Part shown: piece after piece, positions 63,556 through 64,000 of the stretch
Layout: each line of letters begins with the position of its first letter
Position numbering within the stretch: the first letter of the stretch is position 1
Assembly (NCBI GenBank): GCA_963781805.1
Contig: CAWAHF010000004.1
Location: forward strand, 2,418,001 to 2,482,000
Length of the DNA stretch: 64,000 bases
Direction: 5' to 3'
Origin: JAFGPL01 sp963781805
Lineage (GTDB): Bacteria; Bacteroidota; Bacteroidia; Bacteroidales; UBA10428
Made by a program: the position numbers and the translations under genes
Notes under the pieces: generated by a model
The model's input: the letters and a program-made list of their open reading frames with translations, nothing else
Database searches by the model: none
What the model was told of the DNA's origin: nothing

Positions 63556-64000
63556 TTATAGTCTTTCTTTAATTTTTTTGGATTCAGTCTCAAAACCAGG
63601 TTTATCCAAAAGAGCGAACATATTTTTCTTATAGGCTTCAACACCGGGTTGATCAAATGGGTTCACTCCAAGCAGGTAACCACTAATACCGCAGGCAATC
63701 TCAAAAAAATACATTAGCTGACCAATATAAAACTCACTTATTAAAGGTATTTCCAGATGAATATTTGGAACACCTCCATCAATATGAGCTAACATGGTCC
63801 CGATTTCAGCCATTTTGTTAACCTGATGAATTCGTTTACCCGCCAGAAAATTAAGACCGTCGAGATTTTCATTGTCTTCGGGAATGGTAAGTGTTGTTTG
63901 CGGAGATTTAACCGATATTACCGTTTCCATCAGGATTCTTTCACCTTCCTGTATAAACTGGCCCATGGAATGAAGATCAGATGTAAGATCGACACTTGCC
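63556..64000 (-). CDS. pgi: Glucose-6-phosphate isomerase, 3' part (5' end outside the window)
   Basis: The last 148 codons of a longer gene. The frame remains open to the window edge through the family-typical SVDLTSDLHSMGQFIQEG (seen in part). The PGI C-terminal features follow: NVNPFDQPGVEAYK-type motif (here VNPFDQPGVEAYKKNMF, about 40 residues from the end). The enzyme interconverts glucose-6-phosphate and fructose-6-phosphate. The internal ATG at 63966 is not the start. The spacing from the ACP phosphodiesterase-like gene (175 bases) suggests separate transcription. Confidence 0.95.
   Translation of the reverse strand, partial: ASVDLTSDLHSMGQFIQEGERILMETVISVKSPQTTLTIPEDNENLDGLNFLAGKRIHQVNKMAEIGTMLAHIDGGVPNIHLEIPLISEFYIGQLMYFFEIACGISGYLLGVNPFDQPGVEAYKKNMFALLDKPGFETESKKIKERL

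Overview
The window looks like part of the chromosome of an AT-rich Bacteroidota, probably a Bacteroidales/Marinilabiliales-type anaerobe or facultative anaerobe. Four very large secreted proteins end in type IX secretion (T9SS) sorting domains. Many genes have a TAnnTTTG promoter box typical of Bacteroidota sigma factor. Several families are largely confined to this phylum (Wzi capsule assembly, DUF3078, DUF4924, CotH/lamin-tail proteins, LytTR two-component pairs). A heterodimeric methylmalonyl-CoA mutase points to succinate/propionate metabolism. I see no rRNA, tRNA, CRISPR array or complete insertion sequence.

Region 1 (about 1-19.4 kb) is an exopolysaccharide/capsule locus, with its left end probably outside the window. 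It holds a short initiating sugar transferase, a WecG/TagA-type glycosyltransferase, a Gfo/Idh/MocA oxidoreductase, an unknown aldo/keto-reductase-like protein, a Wzi outer-membrane protein, two paralogous secreted PL14-like polysaccharide lyases with different tails, a second (long) initiating phosphoglycosyltransferase, a Wza-like export lipoprotein and a Wzc-like BY-kinase. The likely logic is synthesis, export, surface anchoring and trimming of one polymer. The intergenic gaps are long and very AT-rich, and the gap between the lyases holds a large nested inverted repeat.

Region 2 (19.4-36 kb) is mixed. It has a glycine-rich (GGX) secreted protein, a pirin, NADP-glutamate dehydrogenase, a lipoprotein, a PAS histidine kinase broken by a one-base frameshift, an Hsp15-like S4 protein with a DUF4924 partner, and a TPR histidine kinase/LytTR response-regulator pair. 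The pair is followed by a striking palindrome-plus-direct-repeat operator candidate. Then come a secreted PPC-domain protein, a GC-rich structured intergenic element, a DUF819 membrane protein, a DUF3078 protein, a flavin-reductase-like protein and a DUF922-like protein that has lost its HExxH motif.

Region 3 (36-46.2 kb) holds two giant convergent T9SS cargo genes: a CUB + 12 x CARDB protein and a CotH/lamin-tail/beta-helix protein. A long perfect hairpin separates them.

Region 4 (46.5-64 kb) is compact housekeeping and metabolism. It contains a Rossmann oxidoreductase plus nitroreductase, a methyltransferase, a 52-codon small gene, an aldo/keto reductase, a zinc-ribbon membrane protein, a DUF434/NYN protein, a radical SAM PflX-like protein, an ArsC-like protein, fumarase C, methylmalonyl-CoA mutase small and large subunits, a DUF4190 protein with a small membrane protein, an MBL-fold hydrolase, an Mpl-type Mur ligase, a DUF2378-like protein, an ACP-phosphodiesterase-like protein and the 3' part of glucose-6-phosphate isomerase. 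A heptamer/58-bp repeat island sits between fumC and the mutase genes.
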